From Candidatus Cottocaccamicrobium excrementipullorum (GTDB lineage: Bacteria; Bacillota; Clostridia; Lachnospirales; Lachnospiraceae), in contig DVFL01000040.1 in NCBI GenBank assembly GCA_018713255.1, positions 161,303 through 225,302 of the forward strand: a stretch of 64,000 nucleotides of DNA, written 5' to 3'. Made by a program: the position numbers and the translations under genes. Positions 7,906 to 16,193 of the stretch are shown one piece after another. Below the pieces are notes generated by a model. It was given only the letters and a program-made list of their open reading frames with translations. It was not told the origin of the DNA and did not search any database. Every line of letters begins with the position of its first letter. Positions within the stretch are counted from its first letter, which is position 1.

Positions 7906-8547
7906 ATGAAGCTGTATTTAATACGCCATGGGCGGCAGTCCAGTAAGCTCTGTAATGTTGATGTAGATCTTTGCCAGGAGGGGTTTCAGCAGGCCGCCCT
8001 TTTGGGACAGCGTCTGGCCGGAGAAGGAATTCAGGTAGTGTTTTCCAGCAGTCTGATCAGAGCCGTACAGACTGCTCAGGCAGCGAATCTTTATTGGAAT
8101 GTGGAGCATTATATGTACCCTGAATTAAATGAGATTTCTTTTGGGGAAATGGAAGGATTAAGCGATAAGGAAATTGCCATTCGCTTTGCAGACTTTAAAC
8201 AGGAACAGGCCAAGATGGAGTACGACATCCCTTATCCAGGAGGAGAAAGTGCCGGAGATGTGGTACGGAGAGTGCTTCCTGTTTTCCGGCAGATTCAGGA
8301 GATGGGGTATGAGAAAGCGGCCATTATCACCCATGGGGGAGTAATCCGCAGCATGACGGCCCATTACCTGGGAATGGATATGGCAAAGTGGCGGACTTTG
8401 GGCACCAGCTTGGAAAACTGCAGCATTACAGAGTTTGATTACTCACCGTCTATGAGAAGGTTTACCTTGGAGCGCTTTAATGATTATGCGCATCTGGAAC
8501 CATATCCTCAGCTGCTTCGCAGTGCATGGGTAGATGCAGAAAATTGA
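7906..8547 (+). CDS. Histidine phosphatase family protein
   Basis: A 213-residue phosphoglycerate-mutase-like phosphatase. The phosphohistidine motif LIRHG is at residues 5-9 and the second active-site His is in ITHGGVIRS. SSSLIRAVQTAQAA carries the phosphate-binding Arg and ELNEISFGEMEG the acid/base Glu. The start at 7906 follows a perfect AGGAGG (7892-7897); the longer GTG-started frame from 7861 has none. The substrate is unknown, since relatives act on phosphosugars, phosphoserine or alpha-ribazole phosphate. Its 3' end lies 19 bp before the methyltransferase start, so they form an operon. Confidence 0.9.
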   Translation: MKLYLIRHGRQSSKLCNVDVDLCQEGFQQAALLGQRLAGEGIQVVFSSSLIRAVQTAQAANLYWNVEHYMYPELNEISFGEMEGLSDKEIAIRFADFKQEQAKMEYDIPYPGGESAGDVVRRVLPVFRQIQEMGYEKAAIITHGGVIRSMTAHYLGMDMAKWRTLGTSLENCSITEFDYSPSMRRFTLERFNDYAHLEPYPQLLRSAWVDAEN

Positions 8548-8566
8548 ACTGGGAGAAGGAAAAAGG

Positions 8567-9754
8567 ATGGAAGAAAAGGATCGTTTGCGGCTGAAAAAGC
8601 TGTTTGAAGAATATTTGGAGGAATCGCTGATTCAGATTACCTTTGGAAATCCGGTGGACAGGGAAAAGACGTCAAAGGCCAGAGTCAGGCCTTTTCTCCA
8701 GGGGAAAAACCTGCAGTTTCAGCTGGAGCGGTTTGTGGGGCCTCAGGCTTTTCACCGAAATATGAGCAGGGAAGAGGGGGCGGACAGCCTTCCGATTTTG
8801 TTGGAAGAAGAATTTCGCCAGTGTCAGATCCAGTCTGAAAGGGGATGGGCCCAGGTGCTGGTAAGCCGGAAGGGAACTGTCACAATAAAAGAAAAAAAGG
8901 CGCCGGCAAAACTTGCTTCTCCGGGAAAGCCTTCCGGCCGCCTTTTGTCCCACAATCGGAAAAAGCATTACGTGCTGGAGGAGGGTGTCCCTGTGCCGTT
9001 CCTGGTAGATCTTGGGGTGATGACTCCGGAAGGAAGGGTAGTTAATGCGCGGTATGACAAATTCCGCCAGATCAACCGCTTCCTGGAATTTATCGAGGAT
9101 GTGCTTCCTCAGCTGTCCAAAGACAGGGAAAACACCATCATAGATTTTGGCTGCGGGAAATCTTACTTGACCTTTGCCATGTACTATTATCTCAAGGTCC
9201 TCAAGGGGTATTCTGTAAAAATTGTGGGGCTGGATCTAAAGGAAGAGGTGATTCGGCATTGCAGTCAGCTGGCGGAAAAATACGGATATGACTCCTTAAC
9301 GTTTTTGTGCGGTGATATCGCTTCCTATCAGGGCGTGAGTCAGGTAGACATGGTCGTGACTCTTCATGCCTGTGACACCGCAACGGATTATGCCCTGGCT
9401 AAGGCTGTGGAGTGGAAGGCTTCCGTGATTTTGTCAGTGCCCTGCTGTCAGCATGAGTGGAATAAGCAGATGAAAAATCAGCTGATGGAACCGGTGCTGA
9501 AGTATGGTTTGCTGAAAGAGCGGATTGCAGCTTTGTATACAGATGGAATTCGTGCGGAGCTGTTGGAGCATGCCGGATACCGGACGCAGATTCTGGAATT
9601 TATTGATATGGAGCACACGCCGAAAAATATTTTGATCCGAGGGGTGCGCCAGGGCGGCAAACGGGATAATGAGGAAGAGATTCGCAGAATCCTGGAGTTC
9701 TGGCAGGTGAATCCTGTGCTGGCAAGAATTCTTCTGGATCATGAACCATCCTAG
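8567..9754 (+). CDS. Class I SAM-dependent methyltransferase
   Basis: A 395-residue protein. The N-terminal about 170 residues form a family-specific region. The Rossmann methyltransferase domain begins with motif I IIDFGCGKSYLTFAMYYYL and continues through VGLDLKEEVIRHC (acidic residue binding the ribose of SAM) and FLCGDIASYQG. LSVPCCQHEWNKQM contains a Cys-Cys pair. It resembles the group covered by PF13679, whose bacterial members are uncharacterised; a nucleic-acid substrate is a guess. The ATG at 8567 is chosen for GGGAGAAGG at 8551-8559; an in-frame ATG at 8534 overlaps the phosphatase gene. Confidence 0.85.
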   Translation: MEEKDRLRLKKLFEEYLEESLIQITFGNPVDREKTSKARVRPFLQGKNLQFQLERFVGPQAFHRNMSREEGADSLPILLEEEFRQCQIQSERGWAQVLVSRKGTVTIKEKKAPAKLASPGKPSGRLLSHNRKKHYVLEEGVPVPFLVDLGVMTPEGRVVNARYDKFRQINRFLEFIEDVLPQLSKDRENTIIDFGCGKSYLTFAMYYYLKVLKGYSVKIVGLDLKEEVIRHCSQLAEKYGYDSLTFLCGDIASYQGVSQVDMVVTLHACDTATDYALAKAVEWKASVILSVPCCQHEWNKQMKNQLMEPVLKYGLLKERIAALYTDGIRAELLEHAGYRTQILEFIDMEHTPKNILIRGVRQGGKRDNEEEIRRILEFWQVNPVLARILLDHEPS

Positions 9755-9790
9755 GAGAAAGATCATTTCATAATGTTAAGAATTTTTTGG

Positions 9791-9819
9791 TTGATTTCAG
9801 AAAACTTTCCCGCTATAAT
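9791..9819 (+). promoter_or_regulatory. Promoter of the Bax-inhibitor-1 gene
   Basis: TTGATT at 9791-9796 and TATAAT at 9814-9819 have 17-bp spacing. AAGGAGG at 9838-9844 then precedes the ATG at 9852 at normal distance. Confidence 0.8.
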
Positions 9820-9851
9820 AAAGAAGAAAACAGAGAAAAGGAGGTTTTCTT

Positions 9852-10568
9852 ATGAATGAAAATTGGATGAATCAGGCGTATCCAAAGGAGACGTCATATT
9901 CCGCACCGTCCATTTCCTTGAACGCTTATACGGCGAAAACATTCGGATGGATGTTTGCAGGATTGATGACGACTTTTGCTGTAGCCGTTTCTGGATACAT
10001 GACCGGATGGATTACGTATGTTACGTACGTTCCTTACTGGTATTTTCTGCTGCTGATTGCAGAGGTGGCCACAGTTGCTTTCTTAAGCGCTAGAGTGCGG
10101 TCGATGAGTGTGAATACGGCCAGAGGCCTGTTCTTTCTTTATTCCGCATTAAACGGCGTGGTATTCTCCCTGTATTTTTTGATGTTTGACCTGGCCAGCA
10201 TGGTGCTGGTGTTTGGAGCTACAGCCCTGTTTTTTGGGGTGATGGCCGTGATGGGCAGGCTGATGAATCTGGATTTCAGCCGCATTCGTCCGTTTATGAC
10301 AGGGGGATTGATTTTCCTGGTGGTATTCTGGCTGCTTGCAATGTTTATTAATTTAAGTCAGTTTGAACTGATTGCCTGCACGCTGGGAATTTTCTTGTTC
10401 TTAGGATTTACGGCTTATGATACCCATAAGATTAAGGAGTTTTATGCTGTGTACAGCCAGGATGAGCAGATGCTGAACAAGGCATCAATTATTTCTGCTC
10501 TGGAACTGTACCTGGATTTTATTAACTTGTTTGTATATCTTCTTCAGGTTCTGGGAAAGAAAGATTAA
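9852..10568 (+). CDS. Bax inhibitor-1 / YccA family membrane protein
   Basis: A 238-residue integral membrane protein with seven predicted transmembrane helices after a polar N-terminus of about 30 residues. BI-1 family features include the YSALNGVVFSLYF helix, LIFLVVFWLLAMFIN, and the C-terminal segment GFTAYDTHKIKEFY carrying the di-aspartyl pH-sensor region. It ends with ALELYLDFINLFVYLLQVLG. Bacterial relatives (BsYetJ) are pH-dependent calcium leak channels, and the role here is inferred from that. It is monocistronic with its own promoter and a shared hairpin after it. Confidence 0.93.
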   Translation: MNENWMNQAYPKETSYSAPSISLNAYTAKTFGWMFAGLMTTFAVAVSGYMTGWITYVTYVPYWYFLLLIAEVATVAFLSARVRSMSVNTARGLFFLYSALNGVVFSLYFLMFDLASMVLVFGATALFFGVMAVMGRLMNLDFSRIRPFMTGGLIFLVVFWLLAMFINLSQFELIACTLGIFLFLGFTAYDTHKIKEFYAVYSQDEQMLNKASIISALELYLDFINLFVYLLQVLGKKD

Positions 10569-10594
10569 GTTAGTTATTTTTAGTTTAGAACATG

Positions 10595-10633
10595 CAGCCG
10601 GCTGCTGGTCAGAGAATGACCAGAGGCCGGCTG
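10595..10633. terminator. Hairpin between convergent genes (possible two-way terminator)
   Basis: CAGCCGGC (10595-10602) pairs with GCCGGCTG (10626-10633), and inside it CTGGTC (10605-10610) pairs with GACCAG (10618-10623). It lies between convergent genes and includes the tmcAL stop codon. No strong T-run follows on either strand, so the terminator role is tentative. Confidence 0.45.
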
Positions 10634-11865
10634 TATTCATTTGGAAGAGAAATTCCGTGTTTTTGAAAGACTAAAGCATGATAAAGATGGGAAGCGTAGA
10701 TCTCCTGTTCCCAGATTAAGGCAGATGTGCCTTCTAATTGGCTGGAAGCTTTAGCCGCTTTGGTAATCAGAGGAAGCTGGCTGTTTTCTTTGATTTTTCT
10801 AAGGAGAGGAGCCGCATCCCTGCGAAATCCAAGAACTCTGGCATAGGAGGGATAACCTTCCCGACGAAATTGAGCCATATGGCTGGCCTTGTGATTGAGC
10901 ATCAGGTGAAGGAGACAGCGGCTGACCCGGGTGTACGTATACTGGCGGGTTTTCAGGGACTGAATCCTCTGGGTAAAGGTTTGCGGCTGGGAAGCCATGG
11001 CGGAAAGGCGCCGGGCCAATTCTTCCGAAAAATCAGTAAATTCGGTCAGAACCTCATTCTTTAAGAGGACAGTAAGCAGCTGATAGTTTAACAGCAGGGA
11101 GCAGTCGTCTGGGAAGAGGGGATAAAAACTGTTCTCCTGATAAAAAGAGCGGAGGTTTTCTGGAAGATGACTGAAAAAACGTTCCTGAACATGGAACCCT
11201 GAGGTGGAGTTCATCATCGTCTTCCGAATGGCAGAGGCGGAGGCGTAGTGACAAGGATCTTCTGACAGAGAAGAATCATGATAGCCGGAGCCTTTTCTCT
11301 GAATGGTAATGGGTTCAATGGAGCTGGAAAATCGGGATAATGCTTTTAAGTATTCAATTCCAAGGAGGTTATTGGAAGACAAGGCTGCCTTCAGGGCGGC
11401 GGAAGAAAGACCGCAGCGTTCCAGGGCCAGACTTCTGGCTTGGGGGAAGGTGAGTCCCTGGCGCAGCGCCTCTTTTAAGGCTTGGGAAAAAGCGGGAGAT
11501 TCTGATGAGAGAATTTCGGAAGCCTCTTTTAAAGGGATCAGGCTGCCCTCTTCGCTTCCAAAGGAGAGATAATCCACAACGCCCAAACGGTGGAGAAGAG
11601 AGACGGCTCCTGAAGCAAAATCCTCTGCACTGGCGGAGGCATAAGGAACCGGGAGTTCCAGCACAAGGTCTGCACCGCACAGAAGAGCCATTCGGGTCCG
11701 CACTGATTTCTCAAAAATTGCAGGTTCTCCCCGCTGGACAAAATTTCCGCTCATCACCACCAAAATATAGTTGGCGCCGGTTAAGCGTCTGGTTTCTTGA
11801 ATTTGATATTCGTGTCCTTTGTGAAACGGGTTATATTCAGCGATAACAGCAGCTGTTTTATTCAT
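10609..11865 (-). CDS. tmcAL: tRNA(Met) cytidine acetate ligase
   Basis: A 418-residue enzyme that makes N4-acetylcytidine at the wobble position of elongator tRNA-Met from acetate and ATP. The nucleotidyltransferase motifs are clear: AVIAEYNPFHKGHEYQ at the N-terminus (HxGH-type), VVMSGNFVQRGEPAIF, and LVLELPVPYASASAEDFA. SGYHDSS and ASASAIRK follow. The start at 11865 is set by AGGAGG just upstream on this strand. A longer frame reaching 12003 adds 46 unconserved residues. Since the enzyme uses acetate directly, the neighbouring divergent pduL-ackA pair is a fitting partner, although this may be chance. Confidence 0.95.
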   Translation of the reverse strand: MNKTAAVIAEYNPFHKGHEYQIQETRRLTGANYILVVMSGNFVQRGEPAIFEKSVRTRMALLCGADLVLELPVPYASASAEDFASGAVSLLHRLGVVDYLSFGSEEGSLIPLKEASEILSSESPAFSQALKEALRQGLTFPQARSLALERCGLSSAALKAALSSNNLLGIEYLKALSRFSSSIEPITIQRKGSGYHDSSLSEDPCHYASASAIRKTMMNSTSGFHVQERFFSHLPENLRSFYQENSFYPLFPDDCSLLLNYQLLTVLLKNEVLTEFTDFSEELARRLSAMASQPQTFTQRIQSLKTRQYTYTRVSRCLLHLMLNHKASHMAQFRREGYPSYARVLGFRRDAAPLLRKIKENSQLPLITKAAKASSQLEGTSALIWEQEIYASHLYHALVFQKHGISLPNEYSRPLVIL

Positions 11866-11929
11866 ATCAATCCTCCTGCAAATTGGATTTTTGCAGCGGT
11901 TTTTCTGCCGCCTTAAATTGCTGCATTTT

Positions 11930-11958
11930 ATTATAAACGCCGGAAATTGTGCCGTAAA
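11930..11958 (-). promoter_or_regulatory. Promoter of tmcAL
   Basis: Read on the reverse strand, TTTACG (11958-11953) and TATAAT (11935-11930) are 17 bp apart, about 60 bp ahead of the tmcAL start codon. Confidence 0.55.
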
Positions 11959-12022
11959 GACCGAGGATGAAAAAAATGGGCTAATGTTTTGTAAAAAATG
12001 CAAATTTCATGTTGGACAAGGG

Positions 12023-12051
12023 TTGAAAATCTATCAGAAAACACCTAAAAT
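12023..12051 (+). promoter_or_regulatory. Promoter of pduL-ackA
   Basis: TTGAAA at 12023-12028 and TAAAAT at 12046-12051 have 17-bp spacing, 60 bp before the pduL start. Confidence 0.65.
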
Positions 12052-12110
12052 AGAAGAAGAATCCAACGAATGGTTGGCCTGATTTTATAGAATAGGAGAG
12101 AGTGAGAGTT

Positions 12111-12680
12111 ATGAAATTTTTAGTAGAAACCTCTGCACGTCACGTGCATGTTACTCAGGAACATCTGGAGATTCTGTTTGGCAAGGGTTACGAATTAACA
12201 AAAAAGAAAGATCTTTCTCAGCCTGGTCAGTTTGCCTGTGAGGAAAGAGTTACTGTAGTAGGACCGAAGAAGGAGCTGAAGAACGTATCCATTTTAGGAC
12301 CGGTACGTAAAGCGACTCAGGTTGAGCTGTCCTTAACAGACGCTCGTTCCATTGGTGTTGCTGCACCTGTTCGGGAGTCCGGCGATATTGCAGGAAGCGC
12401 TGGATGTAAGCTGATCGGCCCGGCTGGAGAAGTTGATCTGACCGAGGGTGTTATCGCTGCAAAGCGTCACATCCATGCTACCACTGCTGATGCAGAGCAG
12501 TTAGGGGTTAAGAACGGCGATATTGTATCAGTAAAGATTGATACCGACGGCAGAAGTCTGATTTTCGGCGATGTGGTAGTTCGGGTAAGCGACAGCTATG
12601 CTCTGGCTATGCATATTGATACCGATGAGTCTAATGCAGCAGGCTGCGGCAGAGAGCAGTACGGCGAGATCGTTAAGTAA
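12111..12680 (+). CDS. pduL: Phosphotransacylase, PduL type
   Basis: A 189-residue PduL-family phosphate acyltransferase, converting acetyl- or propionyl-CoA and phosphate to the acyl phosphate. The two domains show the zinc-binding histidine motifs SARHVHVT near the N-terminus and AAKRHIHAT in the second half, with VRKATQVELSLTDARSIGV between them. No encapsulation peptide or microcompartment genes are present, so this is the free cytoplasmic housekeeping form that substitutes for Pta. The ATG at 12111 follows AGGAGAGAG. It is 24 bp upstream of ackA. Confidence 0.95.
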   Translation: MKFLVETSARHVHVTQEHLEILFGKGYELTKKKDLSQPGQFACEERVTVVGPKKELKNVSILGPVRKATQVELSLTDARSIGVAAPVRESGDIAGSAGCKLIGPAGEVDLTEGVIAAKRHIHATTADAEQLGVKNGDIVSVKIDTDGRSLIFGDVVVRVSDSYALAMHIDTDESNAAGCGREQYGEIVK

Positions 12681-12704
12681 TTAGCCCTGAAGGAGAAAGA
12701 AAGA

Positions 12705-13904
12705 ATGAAGATTTTAGTAATCAACTGCGGAAGCTCTTCCTTAAAGTATCAGTTAATTGATATGGATCATGAAACGGTAATTGCCAAGGGCCTCTGCGAG
12801 CGTATCGGCATTGCCGGATCCAAGCTGACCCATACACCTGCCGGTAAGGACAAAGTAGTCGTAGAAAAAGATATGCCTAACCATAAGGTGGCGATTCAGC
12901 TGGTAATGGATGCGCTGCAGGATCCCAATCATGGTGTGATCAAGAGCACGGATGAGATTTCTGCAATCGGACATCGTGTCCTTCACGGCGGTATGAAGTT
13001 CTACAAGTCTACAGTAGTAACTGAAGAAGTAAAGCAGGTAATCCGTGAATGTTTCGACCTGGGTCCTCTGCACAATCCAGCTAACCTGATGGGAATTGAG
13101 GCTTGTGAGGCAGCAATGCCAGGAAAGCCCAATGTAGCGGTATTTGATACTGCTTTCGGTATGTCCATGCCGGAAAAGGCGTATAAGTATGCAATCCCTG
13201 AGGAATACTTTGAGAAGTACAGCATCCGTCGTTACGGCTTCCACGGAACCAGCCATATGTTCGTATCTGGCGAGGCCATTAAGTTCGGCAACCTGGATCC
13301 GGAGAAGGCAAAGGTAATCGTATGCCATCTGGGAAATGGCGCCAGCGTATCTGCTTCCATTGGCGGCAAGTGCGTTGATACTTCCATGGGTCTTACCCCA
13401 CTTGAGGGTCTGATCATGGGTACCAGAAGCGGCGATATTGATCCGGCTGTTCTCCAGTTTATCATGAACAAGGAAGGCATTGATATTAACGAGATGCTGA
13501 CCATCTTAAACAAGAAGTCCGGCGTGCTGGGAATGTCTGGCGGTGTATCCAGCGATTTCCGTGATATTGAGACGGCAGCGAAAGAGGGCAATCACCTGGC
13601 AGAGGTTGCTTTGGAAGCATTCTTCTATCGGGTTACCAAATACATCGGCGCTTATACTGCAGCTATGAACGGGGTAGATGCCATCGCATTTACCGCCGGC
13701 GTAGGCGAGAACGATAAAAACGCCCGGAAGAAGATTTGTGAGAATCTTGCGTTTATGGGAGTTAAGATCGATGACGAGGCTAATGATGTAAGAGGCGAGA
13801 GAAGAGTTATTTCTGCTCCCGATTCTGCCGTTAAGGTAATGCTGATTCCGACTAACGAAGAGCTGGCCATTGCAAGAGACACGTTGGCATTGGTTCACGA
13901 ATAA
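12705..13904 (+). CDS. ackA: Acetate kinase
   Basis: A 399-residue acetate kinase forming ATP from acetyl phosphate in fermentation. ASKHA-fold signatures are MKILVINCGSSSLKY with Asn7, HRVLHGG, the active-site segment FDTAFGMSMPEKAYKYA, YGFHGTSH, HLGNGASVSA, and FTAGVGEN near the C-terminus. It sits directly after pduL, giving a complete acetyl-CoA to acetate route. Codons here are strongly biased toward well-translated forms, fitting high expression. A terminator follows. Confidence 0.98.
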   Translation: MKILVINCGSSSLKYQLIDMDHETVIAKGLCERIGIAGSKLTHTPAGKDKVVVEKDMPNHKVAIQLVMDALQDPNHGVIKSTDEISAIGHRVLHGGMKFYKSTVVTEEVKQVIRECFDLGPLHNPANLMGIEACEAAMPGKPNVAVFDTAFGMSMPEKAYKYAIPEEYFEKYSIRRYGFHGTSHMFVSGEAIKFGNLDPEKAKVIVCHLGNGASVSASIGGKCVDTSMGLTPLEGLIMGTRSGDIDPAVLQFIMNKEGIDINEMLTILNKKSGVLGMSGGVSSDFRDIETAAKEGNHLAEVALEAFFYRVTKYIGAYTAAMNGVDAIAFTAGVGENDKNARKKICENLAFMGVKIDDEANDVRGERRVISAPDSAVKVMLIPTNEELAIARDTLALVHE

Positions 13905-13924
13905 AGAAAACGAGATCAGGTAAG

Positions 13925-13968
13925 CTGCCGGAGAAGGGACCTTCGGGAAACTTCTTCGGCAGTCTTTG
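13925..13968 (+). terminator. Terminator after ackA
   Basis: A 12-bp stem, CTGCCGGAGAAG (13925-13936) with CTTCTTCGGCAG (13951-13962) including one G-U pair, is followed by TCTTTG. Confidence 0.7.
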
Positions 13969-14005
13969 TATGAGGAAATGAATGCCAAATTATTTGAAAA
14001 TTTGG

Positions 14006-14034
14006 TTGACAAAGCGGACACCTCTATGTATAAT
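14006..14034 (+). promoter_or_regulatory. Consensus promoter of the DUF177-rpmF operon
   Basis: A perfect TTGACA (14006-14011), 17-bp spacer and perfect TATAAT (14029-14034). This is the strongest promoter match in the window, as expected for a ribosomal protein operon. Confidence 0.92.
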
Positions 14035-14063
14035 ATTGAAGGTGCGTATTAGGAGTATATAAT

Positions 14064-14591
14064 ATGCAGATAAACTTAACAGAGTTGTTTTCCTGCCAGG
14101 GAAAAGTGAAAACCTATACCCAGAATCTTGAGATGGAGCGATTTCATTGTCCTAACGGAGAGTATGAAATTGCAGAAAAAGAGCCTGTGGAGCTGACCAT
14201 CACCCATGTGGGAGATAAGAAAATGGAGGTCAGAGGCGAGGCGAAGCTTACTTTGCTTATGCCCTGTGACCGCTGTTTGACTCCGGTGAAAGTGCCTTTT
14301 TCTCTGTCAATAGAAGAAGAGCTGGATATGAACCAGAGCCATGAGGATCGGGTAGAAGCGTTGGACGAACAACCCTATGTAAGCGGTTATAATCTGGATG
14401 TGGATCAACTGGTTGCCAATGAACTGATGGTGAATCTTCCCATGAAAGTTTTGTGCCGTGAGGACTGCAAAGGTCTCTGCCGAAAATGCGGTAAGAATCT
14501 GAATGAAGGTCCCTGCGGATGCGATGACCAGGTGCCAGATCCAAGAATGTCCGTTATCCAGGATATTTTTAAACAGTTTAAGGAGGTGTGA
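14064..14591 (+). CDS. DUF177 (YceD/YlbN) family protein
   Basis: A 175-residue protein of the DUF177 family, associated with 23S rRNA or ribosome large-subunit maturation and almost always encoded before rpmF. The conserved C-terminal Cys cluster is seen in CREDCKGLCRKCGKNLNEGP followed by CGC, a probable metal site. MPCDRCLTPVKVPFS carries another Cys pair. It starts at ATG 14064 after TTAGGAGTATATA and ends 3 bp before rpmF. Confidence 0.92.
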   Translation: MQINLTELFSCQGKVKTYTQNLEMERFHCPNGEYEIAEKEPVELTITHVGDKKMEVRGEAKLTLLMPCDRCLTPVKVPFSLSIEEELDMNQSHEDRVEALDEQPYVSGYNLDVDQLVANELMVNLPMKVLCREDCKGLCRKCGKNLNEGPCGCDDQVPDPRMSVIQDIFKQFKEV

Positions 14592-14594
14592 ACC

Positions 14595-14777
14595 ATGTCT
14601 ATCTGTCCGAAGAATAAATCCTCTAAGGCGAGAAGAGACAGCCGCAGAGCGAACTGGAAGATGAGTGCTCCCAACCTGGTAAAGTGCTCTAAGTGCGGCG
14701 CCCTGATGATGCCTCACAGAGTATGCAAGGCCTGCGGAAGCTACAATAAGAGAGAGATCGTTAAGGTGGAGGATTAA
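14595..14777 (+). CDS. rpmF: 50S ribosomal protein L32
   Basis: A 60-residue L32 with the basic N-terminus (ICPKNKSSKARRDSRRANWK) and a complete four-cysteine zinc ribbon: C-x2-C in CSKCG and C-x2-C in CKACG. It is therefore the zinc-dependent form. AAGGAGG precedes the ATG. In many Firmicutes plsX and acpP follow; here a terminator and unrelated accessory genes follow instead. Confidence 0.97.
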   Translation: MSICPKNKSSKARRDSRRANWKMSAPNLVKCSKCGALMMPHRVCKACGSYNKREIVKVED

Positions 14778-14798
14778 TTTTCACTTCATCTAGGAAAG

Positions 14799-14834
14799 AC
14801 CGGTGGTGTTGATGAGACGCTGCCGGTTTTTTAT
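14799..14834 (+). terminator. Terminator after rpmF
   Basis: An 11-bp stem (14799-14809 with 14817-14827, three G-U pairs) closes on TGATGAG and runs into TTTTTTATT. Confidence 0.88.
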
Positions 14835-14856
14835 TACAGATAATCTGTTGATTATG

Positions 14857-14884
14857 GCCGTGTCAAGGTTGACACGGCTTTTTT
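14857..14884 (+). terminator. Second terminator downstream of rpmF
   Basis: GCCGTGTC (14857-14864) pairs with GACACGGC (14871-14878), closed by AAGGTT, followed by six Ts. The tandem arrangement insulates the housekeeping block from the accessory region. Confidence 0.85.
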
Positions 14885-14976
14885 GTTGAGTTGGAAGAGT
14901 AGGAGATAGCAGCCTTTAAAATTATCAAATAAAAGGTGAAAATATGATAAAAAAACAAACAAAATGATATGTTGTA

Positions 14977-15005
14977 TTGACACGTGAGACAAAAGCGATT
15001 ATGAT
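14977..15005 (+). promoter_or_regulatory. Promoter of the serine hydrolase and two-component operon
   Basis: TTGACA at 14977-14982 and TATGAT at 15000-15005 with a 17-bp spacer. AGGAGGAG lies just before the ATG at 15048. Confidence 0.85.
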
Positions 15006-15047
15006 ATAAAGAAATTTGTTCTGGATACCACAGCAGGAGGAGACGCA

Positions 15048-16193
15048 ATGGGGAATTTTGGAAAACTTACAGCGTATTTAGAGGAGATCAGTCAAGGTCC
15101 AGTGGCAGGATGTGCCTGTTTAGTGTATCAGGGAGAGCAGGAAGTGTACCGCCGCTATGCAGGACGAAAGACGACAGAGGGTGGAGAAGCATTGGAGAAT
15201 AATACTCTTTATCGCCTGTATTCTTTGACAAAACTTGCCACAGCGGCAGCGGTATTGCAGCTTAAGGAGCAGAAGAAGCTGAGACTGGAGGATTCAGTGG
15301 AAACCTTTCTGCCGGAATGGAAAGGGAAGGGCATCAGTATCCGCCATTTGCTGACAATGCAGTCGGGACTCAGCTATCCTTATGACACGGAAAAAGCCGC
15401 CGGGGTGTGCAAAGTCATTAATGAATTCCGAAATACTCATTCGCGTTATGCCACCAGGGAATATGCGGCCATGCTGGCACAAACTCCACTTATGTTTCGC
15501 CCAGGCACGGATTTTGTTTACGGTACCAGCTATGATGTGCTGGCGGCGGTGATTGAGGAGGTTTCGGGTCAAACTTTCGGCGAGTATCTTCAGGCACATC
15601 TTTTTGCCCCGCTGCATATGGATAATACCATGTTTAAGATCTGCCGGGAGAAAGACTGGGATCGGTTGGCCGGTATTTATTCCAGAAATGAAAAGACTGG
15701 AGAATTTTACCGGAGATGGGAGAAGGATGAAGCCTATCGCCCGGATTTTCCTTTTGAGGAAGGTGGCGGCGGCCTTTTATCAACGATAGATGATGAGATG
15801 CGGCTGGCGCTTATGTTTCAGAGAAACGGCAGAAACGCGGAGGGAAAGGCGGTTTTATCGGAAGAGAGCGTAGCGCTGATATCCCAAAACGCTTTGGATA
15901 CGGAAAAGAAAAGGATGAGCTTTGCAGAGCGTTTTTTTGAGCTGTCGGAGGAGAATGAGCAGATTTGTGATTACGGATATGGCATGGGGGTGCGGGTGCG
16001 TATTCGAGACGGTCAGTTCCCCGATGCGCCGGCGGGTGAGTTCGGCTGGTATGGAATGTCGGGAAGTTATGTGCTGATTGATCGGAAAAATCAGATCACG
16101 GCAGTATATATGCAGCAGATGATTCCGGGAATGGAAAAGCAGATCCACCCTGTGCTGCGCAGGAAAATCTATGAGGGACTGTATGAAAATTAA
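15048..16193 (+). CDS. Serine hydrolase, class C beta-lactamase/esterase family
   Basis: A 381-residue protein of the PF00144 family. The nucleophile motif S-x-x-K is SLTK at residues 59-62, a Tyr motif is near YGTSYDV, and a Gly-rich third motif lies near WYGMSGSYV. There is no signal peptide, so it should act in the cytoplasm, which argues for an esterase or peptidase rather than a beta-lactamase. It heads an operon with the sensor kinase (10-bp overlap) and response regulator, so its product or substrate may belong to the sugar pathway controlled by them, for example deacylation of imported oligosaccharides. That role is inference. A second member of the family is at 58876-60234. Confidence 0.85.
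   Translation: MGNFGKLTAYLEEISQGPVAGCACLVYQGEQEVYRRYAGRKTTEGGEALENNTLYRLYSLTKLATAAAVLQLKEQKKLRLEDSVETFLPEWKGKGISIRHLLTMQSGLSYPYDTEKAAGVCKVINEFRNTHSRYATREYAAMLAQTPLMFRPGTDFVYGTSYDVLAAVIEEVSGQTFGEYLQAHLFAPLHMDNTMFKICREKDWDRLAGIYSRNEKTGEFYRRWEKDEAYRPDFPFEEGGGGLLSTIDDEMRLALMFQRNGRNAEGKAVLSEESVALISQNALDTEKKRMSFAERFFELSEENEQICDYGYGMGVRVRIRDGQFPDAPAGEFGWYGMSGSYVLIDRKNQITAVYMQQMIPGMEKQIHPVLRRKIYEGLYEN

Noticed and set aside
11891..12082. Small forward frame of 63 codons between tmcAL and pduL
   Set aside because: It overlaps both divergent promoters and has no start signal.
14857..14884. TTGACA-like sequence inside the inverted repeat as a -35 box
   Set aside because: It is part of a terminator stem, with no -10 at proper spacing; the consensus promoter at 14977-15005 is far better.
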